This document shows positions 8,749 through 17,788 of a stretch of DNA of 36,060 bases, in pieces. Position 1 is the first letter of the stretch. The number at the start of each line of letters is the position of its first letter. The stretch is taken from positions 1 through 36,060 of the forward strand of contig JAISDX010000135.1 in assembly GCA_031264465.1 (NCBI GenBank), in the 5' to 3' direction. Under the pieces are notes generated by a model that saw only the letters and a program-made list of their open reading frames with translations, was not told where the DNA came from and made no database searches. The stretch is from Deltaproteobacteria bacterium (lineage in GTDB: Bacteria > Desulfobacterota > Desulfovibrionia > Desulfovibrionales > Desulfovibrionaceae). Position numbers and translations under genes: made by a program.

Positions 8749-9476
8749 AGGATCTGATCCAAAAAGGCCTTGGTGCGTTCGTGCCTGGGGTTGCTGAACA
8801 GTTCGCCCGGACTGCTGTCCTCGATAATCACGCCGTTGTCCATGAAAATGACCCGATCGGCCACTTCTCGGGCAAAACCCATTTCGTGGGTCACCACCAG
8901 CATGGTCATGCCGCCCTTGGCCAGTTTGCGCATGGCGTCCAGCACCTCGCCCACCATTTCCGGGTCCAGGGCCGAGGTGGGCTCGTCAAAGAGCATCACC
9001 TTGGGGTCCATGGCCAGGGCGCGGGCAATGGCCACGCGCTGCTGCTGCCCGCCCGAGAGCTGGTCCGGGGAGGCGGAATGCTTTTCGGCAATGCCCACGC
9101 TTTCAAGGAGCGCCATGGCCCGGCGCTCGGCTTCGGTTTTTTTGCGGTGGCGCACGGCGAGTTGGGCCAAGGTGACGTTCTCCAGTACGGAAAGATGCGG
9201 GAACAGGTTGAAAGACTGGAACACCATGCCCACTTCGGCCCGGATGGCGTTGATGTCGCATTTCGGGTCGAGCGCGTTTTTGTCTTCAATGAAAATGTCG
9301 CCGCCTTCGGCGTACTCCAGGCGGTTCACGCAACGCAGCAGCGTGGACTTGCCGGAGCCGGAAGGTCCGATAATGACCACGGTTTCGCCCTTGTGCACGT
9401 CCAGGTCGATGGATTTCAGGGCATGCAGGGTGGCGGGGTGGTAAAAGAATTTGTTGAGTTTGCGTATTTTGATCAT
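8745..9476 (-). CDS. Polar amino acid ABC transporter ATP-binding protein (GlnQ family)
   Basis: This 243-residue ATPase powers uptake through the membrane partner encoded just upstream. Walker A is GPSGSGKS (about residues 37-44), the Q-loop follows in [10 protein letters not shown], the ABC signature is LSGGQQQR, Walker B is VMLFDEP with TSALDPE, and the switch His is in VVTHEMGFA. Length and sequence fit the GlnQ/HisP family of polar amino-acid importers. The ATG overlaps the permease stop codon by four bases (ATGA), and its own end overlaps tag. The substrate is probably glutamine or glutamate-like, but no binding protein gene is nearby to show it. Confidence 0.95.
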   Translation of the reverse strand: MIKIRKLNKFFYHPATLHALKSIDLDVHKGETVVIIGPSGSGKSTLLRCVNRLEYAEGGDIFIEDKNALDPKCDINAIRAEVGMVFQSFNLFPHLSVLENVTLAQLAVRHRKKTEAERRAMALLESVGIAEKHSASPDQLSGGQQQRVAIARALAMDPKVMLFDEPTSALDPEMVGEVLDAMRKLAKGGMTMLVVTHEMGFAREVADRVIFMDNGVIIEDSSPGELFSNPRHERTKAFLDQIL

Positions 9477-10474
9477 CGGCGTACCGCCCGGCGTTCAAGA
9501 TATTGCACGAAAATTGAGAGCGTGAAGGTCAGCACCAGGTAGAGCAGGGCGCAGGTGAACCACAGTTCCAGGGGCTGCACCGAGGAAGTGACGGCCTCGC
9601 GCGTGGCTTTGGTCAGCTCGCGAATGGCCATGACGCCCAGGAGCGAAGAGTCCTTGATCAGGCTGATGAACTGCCCGGCCAGAGGCGGCATGATGCGGCG
9701 CAGGGCCTGCGGCAGCACCACTTTGCGCATGCACTGGCCGTAGGTCATGCCCAGGGAACGGGCGGCCTCGGTCTGCCCCCGGTGCACCGACTGGATGCCG
9801 GCCCGCACGATTTCCGCGACATAGGCCCCGGTAAAGATGGCCAAGGCGATAACGCCGTACCACAGGGCCGGAATGCGCGGCAGCCCGGCCTGGGCCAGGA
9901 GTTCGTCCACCAGCACCCCGACCACGAAATACCAGATGAAAATCTGGACCATGAGCGGGGTGCCGCGTATGAGCTCGACGTATATTATGGCCCACCAGCG
10001 CGGGGCCGGATTTTCCGAAACCCGGGCCAAGCCGAACAGTATCCCCACGGCAATGCCGATGATGATGGCCAAAAAGCTCACCTGGAGCGTAATCCACAAC
10101 CCTTCCAGCAAAATGCCCGGCGCGCGGTACTCGTAGCGGGCCAGCGCGTCGCCGTAATAGACGGTGCTGCCCGCATCCAGGAGGACGTTGGCGTCCTTGG
10201 GCAGCGCGATGTCGTGCTCGGCGTTGTATTCATCCCGGATGACGATTTTGGAGGCGTCCACGGCCAGGACCTGTCCGTCAAACTCGCTGTTCAGGTCGCG
10301 CTCGTCGACAATCCAGAAGTACTGCGGCACCCGCCCCCATTGCCAGATATATTCCACCTTGGTGGTGGCGTACCACAAAAAGACGAGCACGGCCGCGACG
10401 GTAATGGCGAAGACGAAGCGCCAGAAATATGTATAGCCTTTGGTTTTGGGCTTATCCAGGCCGGTATAGCGCAT
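9473..10474 (-). CDS. Amino acid ABC transporter permease with an inserted extracytoplasmic domain
   Basis: The start at 10474 has AAGGAAG five bases upstream and gives 333 residues; a longer frame would add 23 unlikely residues. One TM helix (about residues 17-36) is followed by roughly 85 polar residues, then by the BPD_transp_1 permease domain (from [13 protein letters not shown]) with its EAA loop ([28 protein letters not shown] region). Typical HisM/GlnP permeases have about 220 residues, so the N-terminal helix plus insert is extra. The insert looks beta-rich ([19 protein letters not shown]) and should lie outside the inner membrane. It could help capture substrate or contact a binding protein. 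The operon contains no substrate-binding protein and only one permease. Confidence 0.92.
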   Translation of the reverse strand: MRYTGLDKPKTKGYTYFWRFVFAITVAAVLVFLWYATTKVEYIWQWGRVPQYFWIVDERDLNSEFDGQVLAVDASKIVIRDEYNAEHDIALPKDANVLLDAGSTVYYGDALARYEYRAPGILLEGLWITLQVSFLAIIIGIAVGILFGLARVSENPAPRWWAIIYVELIRGTPLMVQIFIWYFVVGVLVDELLAQAGLPRIPALWYGVIALAIFTGAYVAEIVRAGIQSVHRGQTEAARSLGMTYGQCMRKVVLPQALRRIMPPLAGQFISLIKDSSLLGVMAIRELTKATREAVTSSVQPLELWFTCALLYLVLTFTLSIFVQYLERRAVRR

Positions 10475-10516
10475 GGGGCTTCCTTGGTAAGGTTGTCGGT
10501 GGCGTTTGCTTAACTG

Positions 10517-10545
10517 CTGATAGCATACGAATGCTGGCGGCACAA
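10517..10545 (-). promoter_or_regulatory. Possible sigma-70 promoter of the ABC transporter-tag operon
   Basis: TTGTGC (10540-10545) and TATCAG (10517-10522) on the minus strand are 17 bases apart and lie about 45 bases before the permease start. The matches are 3/6 and 4/6, so this is only a plausible candidate. A preceding terminator makes an independent promoter here likely. Confidence 0.35.
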
Positions 10546-10552
10546 CAGGGCA

Positions 10553-10583
10553 AAAATTTAGGGGGGCGCTCCGCGCGCCCCCC
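10553..10583 (-). terminator. Strong rho-independent terminator of cstA
   Basis: A 9-bp all-GC stem (GGGGGGCGC at 10561-10569 with GCGCCCCCC at 10575-10583) with a 5-base loop is followed on the minus strand by TAAATTTTT. It starts 11 bases after the cstA stop codon and separates cstA from the ABC operon. Confidence 0.92.
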
Positions 10584-10594
10584 TGAGTCGTCTT

Positions 10595-12433
10595 TTATTC
10601 TTGCGCCAGCATCTTCACATTTTCACCATAAGCGTCCTTGATGGTGGTCTTGATGCCGATGAGCTGCCCCCACTTGCGGAAAGCCCCAAAGAAGATGCAA
10701 ACCATGAAGCCCATGACCACGCAGGCCATGCTCGCCAACAGATACTGCCCATTGGGCAGGTAGCTGGTGGTCACCTGCAGGTAGCCGGCCCAGAAGGTCA
10801 CGGCCGCCATGGCCAGGCCGGGTATGGCCGTGCACAGGGCGTACTTGCCCCGGTTCATGCGCAGCAGCATGGTGGTGCCCACAATCAGGGCGCAGGCCGC
10901 CAGGAGCTGGTTGCTCAGACCGAACAGCGGCCAGATGCTGCTGATGTTGCCGGTGTAGACCAAATACCCCCAGGCCCCGGTAAAGAGGGCGCTGGTAATG
11001 ATCACGCCGGGCATCCACTCCTTGTCGTTGAACTTGGGCACGGCCTGGCCGATGAGTTCCTGCAAAAAGAAACGGCCCACCCGGGTGCCGGCGTCAATGG
11101 CCGTCAGGATGAACACGGCTTCAAACATGACCGCGAAGTTGTACCAGTAGCCCATGAGCTGGTCCATGTACGGGATTTTGTGGAAAATGTGGGCCATGCC
11201 CACGGCCAGCGAAACCGCGCCGCCGGTGCGGCCGGCCAGATCGATGCCGATGTGTTCGGCGAAGTAGGGCAAATCCGCCGGGGCCAGGCCCGGGTTGGCG
11301 GCCACCAGGGCGTCGTAGGCGGCCTTGGGGGCGTTGATGGCGAAGTAGTCGCCGGGCACCAGGGTACAGGCGGCGATGAGCGCCATCATGGCCACAAAGC
11401 CTTCAGTCAGCATGGCCCCGTAACCCACGAACAGCACTTCCCGTTCCTTGCCGATCATCTTTGGGGTGGTGCCGGTACCGATAATGGAGTGAAAGCCTGA
11501 AATGGCCCCGCAGGCGATGGTGATGAAAATAAAGGGCAGCACCGGCCCGCCGATGACCGGCCCGCCGCCGTGAATGAACTGGGTGAGGGGCGGCATCATC
11601 AGGTCGGGCCGCACGAACACGATGCCGATGGCCAGCATCAGGATGGTGCCGAGCTTGAGGTAGGTGGAAAGGTAGTCGCGCGGCACCAGCAGCAGCCAGA
11701 CAGGCAACACCGAGGCGAAAAAGCCGTATACCGGAATGGCCAGGGCCAGGGAGTTGCGGTCCCAGTCGAACATCCAGCCCAGGGAGTCGGGCTGCATGAG
11801 CGAATGGCCGGACAGGATGGCCGCCACCAGCAGGCCGACCCCGACGAGGCTGCCCAGGGAAACGCCGCCCCGCCGACGCATGATGATGCCCATGAGCACG
11901 GCGATGGGCAGGGTGGAAATTACGATGAAGAGCGACCAGGGCGCGTTGTGCATGGCGCTTACGCAGGCCAGGGAAAGGCCGGCCAGGGTCAGGATCAGGA
12001 TGAACAATATGCCGAAGGCGGCAATGGTGCCGGTAACCGGCCCGATTTCATTGCGGGCGATGGTGGCCAGGCTTTGCCCCTTGTGCCGGACGGAAGCGAA
12101 CAAAATGACCATGTCATGCACGGCCCCGGCCAGCACGCAGCCGACCAGGATCCAAAGCGCGCCGGGCAGAAATCCGAATTGGGCGGCCAGCACCGGCCCC
12201 ACCAGCGGCCCGGCGGCCGCGATGGCCGCGAAATGATGCCCGAACAGCACTTTTTCGTTGGTGGCCACGTAGTCTTTGCCATCGGCGTATTTTACAGCCG
12301 GAGTGGCCCGGTTGTTGTCCAGCCGCAGCACCTTGTTAGCCAGGAAAATGCCGTAAAGGCGGTAGCCGATGGCAAAAACGCACAGCGTCCCAAAAACCAG
12401 AGTTAAAGCGTTCATACCGGTCAAAGCGTCCAT
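10595..12433 (-). CDS. cstA: Carbon starvation protein A family transporter (CstA/BtsT)
   Basis: This is a 612-residue polytopic membrane protein of the CstA family. Members import peptides, or pyruvate by proton symport in the BtsT branch. Helices run through the whole length. Conserved family features are GYRLYGIFLA at the start, VLFGHHFAAIAAAGPLVGP, AGAVHDMVILFASVRHKGQSL, GFHSIIGTGTTPKMI and the C-terminal block with SNQLLAACALIVGTTMLLR. The ATG at 12433 was chosen because AAAGGAG lies eight bases upstream; a longer frame would place that ribosome-binding site inside the coding sequence. It is monocistronic, with its own promoter and strong terminator. No LytS/LytT-type pyruvate-sensing two-component pair is in the window. 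Peptide versus pyruvate cannot be decided from the sequence. Confidence 0.95.
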   Translation of the reverse strand: MDALTGMNALTLVFGTLCVFAIGYRLYGIFLANKVLRLDNNRATPAVKYADGKDYVATNEKVLFGHHFAAIAAAGPLVGPVLAAQFGFLPGALWILVGCVLAGAVHDMVILFASVRHKGQSLATIARNEIGPVTGTIAAFGILFILILTLAGLSLACVSAMHNAPWSLFIVISTLPIAVLMGIIMRRRGGVSLGSLVGVGLLVAAILSGHSLMQPDSLGWMFDWDRNSLALAIPVYGFFASVLPVWLLLVPRDYLSTYLKLGTILMLAIGIVFVRPDLMMPPLTQFIHGGGPVIGGPVLPFIFITIACGAISGFHSIIGTGTTPKMIGKEREVLFVGYGAMLTEGFVAMMALIAACTLVPGDYFAINAPKAAYDALVAANPGLAPADLPYFAEHIGIDLAGRTGGAVSLAVGMAHIFHKIPYMDQLMGYWYNFAVMFEAVFILTAIDAGTRVGRFFLQELIGQAVPKFNDKEWMPGVIITSALFTGAWGYLVYTGNISSIWPLFGLSNQLLAACALIVGTTMLLRMNRGKYALCTAIPGLAMAAVTFWAGYLQVTTSYLPNGQYLLASMACVVMGFMVCIFFGAFRKWGQLIGIKTTIKDAYGENVKMLAQE

Positions 12434-12524
12434 TATCAGTACTCCTTTATCCAAAGAAGATTCGTTGGAAGTTGCGCTCCATCACGGGGCTGGGTAGCGG
12501 AGAAACAGTCCCTAAGGGCGTCCA

Positions 12525-12553
12525 TTTATAGCACAAGTTTTCAGATTTGTCGC
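12525..12553 (-). promoter_or_regulatory. Sigma-70 promoter of cstA
   Basis: GCGACA (12548-12553, 4/6) and TATAAA (12525-12530, 5/6) on the minus strand are separated by exactly 17 bases. Transcription would start near 12518, giving an untranslated leader of about 85 bases. Confidence 0.6.
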
Positions 12554-12662
12554 CAAATAGCAAAATTGACCGAACCAACTGAAAGTTCATTTTTACCCGA
12601 CAAATAAGGATTAATAATATCCATATGTTGCCATTATCAACTCGTGTGATGGCGGGAAAAAG

Positions 12663-12694
12663 CCGGGCTTCCGCCAGTCCTGGCGCCGGCCCGG
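12663..12694. repeat. Imperfect inverted repeat (nested stem-loop)
   Basis: Outer arms CCGGGC (12663-12668) and GCCCGG (12689-12694) enclose inner arms CGCCA (12672-12676) and TGGCG (12681-12685) with a 4-base loop. No T run follows on either strand, so it is not a typical terminator. It could be an operator, a REP-like element, or an RNA structure in a 5' leader. Confidence 0.45.
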
Positions 12695-12790
12695 ACGCCG
12701 GCAAAAATAAATTGCGCGCTTTTTGCGGGCGGCCTGCCCATTCCGGTTGAATTTGTTTTGAACTCGGCTTCTTTTGTAGTAAAAAGCGAA

Positions 12791-13318
12791 ATGGTAACTA
12801 TGAAAATCAAATATATTCTCTGCATAATCGCCGGAGTGTTTCTCGTGTTGTTCGTCATTACCCGGAGCGAAAGCGGCGGGAGCAATGTTTACGGCGTAAA
12901 CGAGCGGGTGTTCCTGCCCGAAGTGAGCACCGCCAGCATCAAGGCCAAGCTGGATACCGGCGCCCTGACCTCGTCGCTCGGGGCGGACGATATCGAACTG
13001 TTCCAGAAAGACGGCCGCGACTGGGTGCGCTTCACCCCCCAGATAAAGGACGCCCGGCGCCTGGAGCGCCCCCTGGCCCGGCACAGCGAAATCAAGCGCC
13101 GGGTGGCTGAAACCGACGAGGAATACGAGTCGGACAAACGCCCGGTGGTGCTTCTGGAAATCTGTTTTGCCGGCAAAAAATACAGCATGGAGGTCAATCT
13201 TGCCGACCGGTCGCGTTTCAACTACCCCCTGCTTCTCGGCCGCGCTTCCCTGGTCGAGTTCGGGGCGCTGGTGGACCCGGCCCGTGAATACACCATCACC
13301 CCGAGCTGCGGTTCATGA
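12791..13318 (+). CDS. Retropepsin-like / putative ATP-dependent zinc protease (PF05618 family), membrane-anchored
   Basis: The protein has about 175 residues. A hydrophobic segment near the N-terminus (KYILCIIAGVFLVLFVI) is a signal sequence or anchor, so the rest should face the periplasm. After it, IKAKLDTGALTSSLGA contains the DTGA motif that gives PF05618 its relation to aspartic retropepsins. NYPLLLGRASL near the end matches the second conserved block. The family was named a zinc protease, but the DTGA motif argues for an aspartic-type fold. The start is uncertain: ATG at 12791 or 12800, both with weak ribosome-binding sites, while a TTG at 12758 is less likely. It is the first of three overlapping genes (ATGA with the next) and belongs with the inactive-transglutaminase 7TM protein and ATP-grasp ligase that follow. 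Confidence 0.88.
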   Translation: MVTMKIKYILCIIAGVFLVLFVITRSESGGSNVYGVNERVFLPEVSTASIKAKLDTGALTSSLGADDIELFQKDGRDWVRFTPQIKDARRLERPLARHSEIKRRVAETDEEYESDKRPVVLLEICFAGKKYSMEVNLADRSRFNYPLLLGRASLVEFGALVDPAREYTITPSCGS

Positions 13319-14835
13319 ACAACTCCAACCACCTGAAAATTCTGGCCGTAATTCTGGCCCTGCTCGGCGTGGGAATTACCGCCTACCAGATTTTCGCCCT
13401 CAAAACCCCGCTTACGGAAACGGAGCACGTGTCGCTCTGGACCGTGGATACCCGCATCACTTTTGACGTGCGCGGCGAAGCCAGACCGGTGGAACTGCGC
13501 TTTTACCTGCCGCCCGTTTCCGGCGCCTACCAGCTCTCCAACGAGCTGTTCATCGCCAACGGCTACGGCCAGAGCCTGTTTGACGACGGGCAGAACCGCC
13601 TGGTGGTCTGGACCGCCCGCAAGGTCAGCGGCCCGCAGACGCTGTTTTACCGGATGAACTTGGCCAAGGCCTCCGTCCCGCCCCCGGACGTCCCAGGCGA
13701 AACTTGGCGCGCCCCCATGCCCGTAGACGAGGTGGACAAGGTTGCCGTGGATACGCTTTTGGACGAAATCCGGCAAAAATCGGCCGACACCATCAGTTTT
13801 ATAACCACGGCCGTGCAGACGGTGCACGAGCCGCACAACCCCAACGTGAAGCTCCTGCTCGGCCCGGACGAAACGCCGCTCCGCCGCATGCAGGTGCTGG
13901 AACTGCTGCTGTCGCAGGCGCACATTCCCATCCAGGCGGCGCACACGCTCCGTCTGACTGCGGGCAAGCAGGAGCCGGAACTGTGGATGCGCAGCTACAT
14001 AGATTCCACCAGGCATTCCGACGCCGACTGGTACTATTTCAATCAGGCGACCTACACCAAGGGCCTGCCGCCGGAGCGGCTGCTCTGGTGGACGGGCGAC
14101 GAATCGCTTATCCGGGCCAGTGGAGCCAGGGCCCAGGCGGATTTCCGCCTCGACCGCAACGAGCTTACCGCGCGCAGTTTGGAAGAAGTGACCGGCAGCG
14201 GCAACTTTTCGTTGTACAGCCTGCCTCTTTCCACCCAGTACGCCTACCGGCTGATGCTGATGATCCCGTTCGGGGTGTTCATCATCCTGATCCTGCGCAA
14301 CATTGTGGGGCTGGAAACTTTGGGCACGTTCGCCCCGGTGCTGATCGCCCTGGCTTTTCGCGAAACCGGGCTGGCTTTCGGGCTGGTCTTCTTTACCTTG
14401 ATCGTCTCCACGGGCCTCCTGCTGCGGGCTTACCTGGAGCAACTGAAGCTGCAGATGCTGCCGCGCCTGTCCGTGGTGCTCTCGTTCGTGATCCTGCTGA
14501 TTATCGCCGCCAGCCTGCTCTGCTACAAGCTCGGCTTTGACGCCGGTCTTTCCATCACCCTGTTCCCCATGGTCATTCTCACCATGGTGATCGAGCGCGT
14601 CTCCGTCACCTGGGAAGAGCGGGGCGGCTACCATGCCTTCCGGGTGTCGCTGGGCACCATGGCGGCGGCGGCCGTGGTTTACGTGGCGCTGAACATTCAA
14701 TCCCTGGCCTACCTTGTGTTCACCTTCCCGGCCATACTCCTGGTGCTGGTGTCCGTCATGCTCGGCGTCGGACGCTACCGCGGCTACCGTTTGACCGAGC
14801 TGGCCCGCTTCAAGGACCTGATAAGGAGAGGTTGA
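13315..14835 (+). CDS. Inactive transglutaminase domain fused to seven TM helices (PF14400/PF14402)
   Basis: This 506-residue protein has an N-terminal TM helix (about 8-28) and a large extracytoplasmic region (about 35-300) that corresponds to the inactive transglutaminase-like domain. A C-terminal block of about seven helices follows from RLMLMIPFGVFIILIL to the end. NIVGLETLGTFAPVLIALAF is a characteristic start of the 7TM part. No Cys-His-Asp transglutaminase triad was recognised, in line with the family name. It overlaps the upstream gene by ATGA, and its TGA overlaps the next ATG, so all three proteins are probably translated together. A membrane scaffold or receptor role with the neighbouring peptidase-like and ligase-like proteins is inferred from conserved gene order; the biochemical function is not established here. 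Confidence 0.9.
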   Translation: MNNSNHLKILAVILALLGVGITAYQIFALKTPLTETEHVSLWTVDTRITFDVRGEARPVELRFYLPPVSGAYQLSNELFIANGYGQSLFDDGQNRLVVWTARKVSGPQTLFYRMNLAKASVPPPDVPGETWRAPMPVDEVDKVAVDTLLDEIRQKSADTISFITTAVQTVHEPHNPNVKLLLGPDETPLRRMQVLELLLSQAHIPIQAAHTLRLTAGKQEPELWMRSYIDSTRHSDADWYYFNQATYTKGLPPERLLWWTGDESLIRASGARAQADFRLDRNELTARSLEEVTGSGNFSLYSLPLSTQYAYRLMLMIPFGVFIILILRNIVGLETLGTFAPVLIALAFRETGLAFGLVFFTLIVSTGLLLRAYLEQLKLQMLPRLSVVLSFVILLIIAASLLCYKLGFDAGLSITLFPMVILTMVIERVSVTWEERGGYHAFRVSLGTMAAAAVVYVALNIQSLAYLVFTFPAILLVLVSVMLGVGRYRGYRLTELARFKDLIRRG

Positions 14836-15821
14836 TGTTCTCCATGGCACGAACCTGGCGCGCTCTCAAAGAACGCGGTATCATGGGGATAAACCAGCGC
14901 AACGCCGATTATATCGTCAAATATAACCAGCGCCGCTATTACCCCTTGGTGGACAACAAAATCCTCACCAAGCAGCGGGCTCTGGCCTGGGGCATCAGCG
15001 TGCCCGAGCTGTACGCCGTGCTCGAAAGCGAGCACCAGATCCGCAACCTGGACCGGATTCTCGGCGATTATGCCGATTTTGTAATCAAACCGGCCCAGGG
15101 CTCGGGCGGCGACGGCATTGCGGTAATTGCCGGCAAGTTCGACGAAACCCGCTACAAGACCGTTTCCGGCCGGATTGTCGGCTATGCCGAGCTGCAGTAC
15201 CAAATTTCCAACATCCTCACCGGCCTTTATTCTCTGGGCGGCGCCCGGGACAAGGCCATGATCGAGTACCGGGTGCGCCCCGACCCGGTATTCAGCTCCA
15301 TTTCGTACGAAGGCGTGCCGGACATCCGCATCATCGTGCTCATGGGCTATCCGGTCATGGCCATGCTGCGGCTGCCCACCCGCCAGTCCAACGGCAAGGC
15401 CAACCTGCACCAGGGGGCCATTGGCGTGGGCATTGATCTGGCCGGCGGCACCACGCTGAACGGCACCTGGCTGAACGAGAAAATAGACCGCCACCCGGAT
15501 ACCGCCGTCAAGGTTTCCGGCATCAGCATACCGCTTTGGGAAAAGTTCATTCACCTGGCCACCAACTGCTACGAGCTGGTAAACCTTGGCTATATAGGGG
15601 TGGATCTGGTGCTGGACGAAACCCTGGGTCCGCTGATTCTGGAGTTGAACGCCCGGCCGGGGCTGAGCATCCAGATTGCCAACGACGCCGGCCTGTACGC
15701 CCGCACCCGGCTGGTGGAAGAGCGGCTGGCCAGGCGGGCCAAGGCCGGCCAGGGGCCGGAGGGACCGGAAGAGCGCATTGAATTTTCGCAGCGTTTCCTT
15801 AGAACAATACCCTTGGGATAG
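14835..15821 (+). CDS. RimK-related alpha-L-glutamate ligase-like ATP-grasp protein
   Basis: The 328-residue protein starts at ATG 14835, with AAGGAG six bases upstream and overlapping the previous stop. It shows ATP-grasp features: the lysine and glycine-rich loop in DFVIKPAQGSGGDGIAVI, DIRIIVLMG, and the metal-binding acidic/Asn set in LILELNARPGLSIQIAN. This is the alpha-L-glutamate-ligase-related family (TIGR02291), regularly encoded beside PF05618 and 7TM partners. It probably joins an amino acid or similar group to a peptide or small molecule using ATP, in the cytoplasm. The acceptor is unknown. It ends 12 bases before the convergent acyl-CoA synthetase gene. Confidence 0.92.
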   Translation: MFSMARTWRALKERGIMGINQRNADYIVKYNQRRYYPLVDNKILTKQRALAWGISVPELYAVLESEHQIRNLDRILGDYADFVIKPAQGSGGDGIAVIAGKFDETRYKTVSGRIVGYAELQYQISNILTGLYSLGGARDKAMIEYRVRPDPVFSSISYEGVPDIRIIVLMGYPVMAMLRLPTRQSNGKANLHQGAIGVGIDLAGGTTLNGTWLNEKIDRHPDTAVKVSGISIPLWEKFIHLATNCYELVNLGYIGVDLVLDETLGPLILELNARPGLSIQIANDAGLYARTRLVEERLARRAKAGQGPEGPEERIEFSQRFLRTIPLG

Positions 15822-15833
15822 CTTCCAGGGTTT

Positions 15834-17555
15834 TTAATCCTGCGCGTCTGGCGACGCGCCTTTTTCAGCGCGTTTCTGCAATTCCTCGTTCAGGATGATG
15901 CGGCGCAAAATTTTGCCCACGGCCGATTTGGGCAACTCCGAACGAAACTCCACCCGGCGCGGCACCTTGTAGCTGGCCAGTTTTTTGCGGCAGTGGGCGA
16001 TAACTTCTTCCTTGGTCGGGGTTTCTCCCGGCTTGGGGACCACGAAGGCTTTCAGGGTTTCGCCGCGCGTGCCGTGCGGCAGGCCCACGGTGATGGCTTC
16101 GAACACTTTCGGGTGGTCGGCCAGCACTTCGTCTATTTCGCGCGGATAGACGTTGTAGCCGTTGACGATGTACATGTCTTTCTTGCGGTCCACGATATAA
16201 TAGAAGCCGTCTTCGTCCACGCGGGCGATGTCGCCGGTGTAGAGCCAGCCGTTGCGGATGGCCCCGGCGGTTTCGTCCGGGTTGTTCCAGTAGCCGAGCA
16301 TCACCTGCGGCCCGCGCACCACCAGTTCGCCCGGCACTCCGACCGGCATCTCGATGTTGCCCAGCTCCATGTCCACGATTTTTGCCTCGGTAAAGGGGAT
16401 GGGTTCGCCGATGGAGCCGTGGCGGGTCGGCCCTTTCGGGGGGATAAGCGGGTTCAGGTGCGTTACCGGCGAGGCTTCGGTTAGCCCGTAGCCCTCGATG
16501 ATGCGGGCGGCGGTAAGCTTTTGAAATTCCTCAAACTTGCTCACCGGCATGGCCGCCGAGCCGGAAACGCAATAATGTATGCAGGTGAGGTCGTAGTTGC
16601 TGACGTTTTTTTGCTGCATGAGCGAAATGTACAGGGAGGGCGCCCCGGGAAAGACGGTGGGCTTGCGCTTTTTGATGATTTCCAGCACGTCCATGGGCGC
16701 ATAGCGCGGCACCAGGATAACCGAGGCGGAAATGCTGGTGGGCACCAGGAGGCAGACGATCAGCCCGTAAACGTGAAAAAACGGCAGGATGGCCACGAAG
16801 GTATGCTGGTAGTCCGCATCCGCCATCTCCAGCTTGGTCTTAATCTGAAAGGCCTGGGCGGTCAGGTTGTAATGCGTGAGCATCACCCCCTTGGAAACGC
16901 CGGTGGTCCCGCCGGTATATTGCAGGAGCGCCAGACTGGCGGCCGGGTTTTCCACCTGGCACGAATAGCGTTCGGCTCCGGCGGCCAGGCTGCTCCAGGG
17001 GAACACCGCCTGTCCGTCAAACGGGACTTTGGGCTGGCTTTTCCCGCGCCGGTTTTTGAACTCCAGCATCTTGTTGTAAGGAAAGGCAAGGCCTTCGGAA
17101 ATACGGGTGACAAAGACTTTTTCCAGGGGCACCTTGCCGCGCAAGGGCGCTATTCTGCTCCAGAGCATGTCCAGGGTAATCAGAAAGCGGGCTCCGCTGT
17201 CGGCAAGATGGTGGGTGAGCTCTTTTTCCATGTACAGCGGGTTGGTCATGACCACCACGCCGCCGGCTTTGAGCACTCCCCAGAAGGCAAAGACGGCCTG
17301 CGGCAGGTTGGGCAGCATGACGGCCACCCGGTCGCCGGGGTTCAGCCCGTGCCGGCGCAGGCCTGCGGCAATGCGTTCGGCTTGTTCCTGGAGTTTGCGG
17401 TAGGAAACCCGGCGTTTGTGAAAAAAAAGAGCCGTGCGGCGCGGGGTGTCGCGCACGGCGCGATCCAGCAGATCGCCCAGGGAAGAGGGCGGAATCAGGG
17501 CGGTATAGTCGGTCTGGCCCGCACCAGGGCCGGCCGGCTGTTCGTCAAGCGGCAT
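15834..17555 (-). CDS. Long-chain fatty acid--CoA ligase / AMP-forming acyl-CoA synthetase
   Basis: This 573-residue AMP-binding enzyme activates a carboxylic acid to the acyl-adenylate and then to acyl-CoA. The P-loop-like motif YTGGTTGVSKGVMLTH, the YGLTEASPV motif, YTGDIARVDEDGFYYIVDRKKDM with the hinge and INGYNVYPREIDEVL-like sequence, and the C-terminal catalytic lysine motif PKSAVGKILRR are all present, so it should be active. Overall it resembles FadD-type long-chain ligases. The start at 17555 has AGAGGA five bases upstream; a longer frame would add 33 residues. It is divergent from an IclR-family regulator, which may control it. Chain-length preference cannot be read from the sequence. 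Confidence 0.93.
   Translation of the reverse strand: MPLDEQPAGPGAGQTDYTALIPPSSLGDLLDRAVRDTPRRTALFFHKRRVSYRKLQEQAERIAAGLRRHGLNPGDRVAVMLPNLPQAVFAFWGVLKAGGVVVMTNPLYMEKELTHHLADSGARFLITLDMLWSRIAPLRGKVPLEKVFVTRISEGLAFPYNKMLEFKNRRGKSQPKVPFDGQAVFPWSSLAAGAERYSCQVENPAASLALLQYTGGTTGVSKGVMLTHYNLTAQAFQIKTKLEMADADYQHTFVAILPFFHVYGLIVCLLVPTSISASVILVPRYAPMDVLEIIKKRKPTVFPGAPSLYISLMQQKNVSNYDLTCIHYCVSGSAAMPVSKFEEFQKLTAARIIEGYGLTEASPVTHLNPLIPPKGPTRHGSIGEPIPFTEAKIVDMELGNIEMPVGVPGELVVRGPQVMLGYWNNPDETAGAIRNGWLYTGDIARVDEDGFYYIVDRKKDMYIVNGYNVYPREIDEVLADHPKVFEAITVGLPHGTRGETLKAFVVPKPGETPTKEEVIAHCRKKLASYKVPRRVEFRSELPKSAVGKILRRIILNEELQKRAEKGASPDAQD
15842..15865 (+). terminator. Terminator of the PF05618 operon, inside the end of the convergent gene
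   Basis: GCGCGTC (15842-15848) and GACGCGC (15853-15859) form a 7-bp stem with a 4-base loop, followed by C and five T. It lies 20 bases after the ATP-grasp stop codon and overlaps the last codons of the acyl-CoA synthetase gene on the other strand. Confidence 0.8.
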
Positions 17556-17788
17556 GTGTTCCTCTTTGTTGCTGGATAGAAGGTCCGCCGTAAGGCCGGG
17601 CCTGGGGCTCAAATTTGGCAAGCATGGCTTATCAATAAAAAGCGGCGCTGTCACGCAATGCTTGCAGCGGGTCGCGTAAAAATTTATTGCGGCAGTACGC
17701 CAGAAGAGGCATAAGTGCTGGACGAGGCGGGCGGGAGCCCGGTAGCCGGCGGCCGGAGCGACGCCCGGGCCGCATTTGGAGATGCGTG

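Larger units (their letters stand above)
12434..12790. other. 357-bp divergent intergenic region between cstA and the PF05618 operon
   Basis: It holds the cstA leader and promoter on the left and an imperfect stem-loop in the middle. The section before the plus-strand gene is AT-rich, and no convincing -35/-10 pair could be assigned there. No small ORF with a ribosome-binding site was found. Confidence 0.6.

Noticed and set aside
13222-14850. 542-codon minus-strand frame
   Set aside because: It is antisense to the UUP1-7TM gene, which has coherent membrane topology and linked neighbours.
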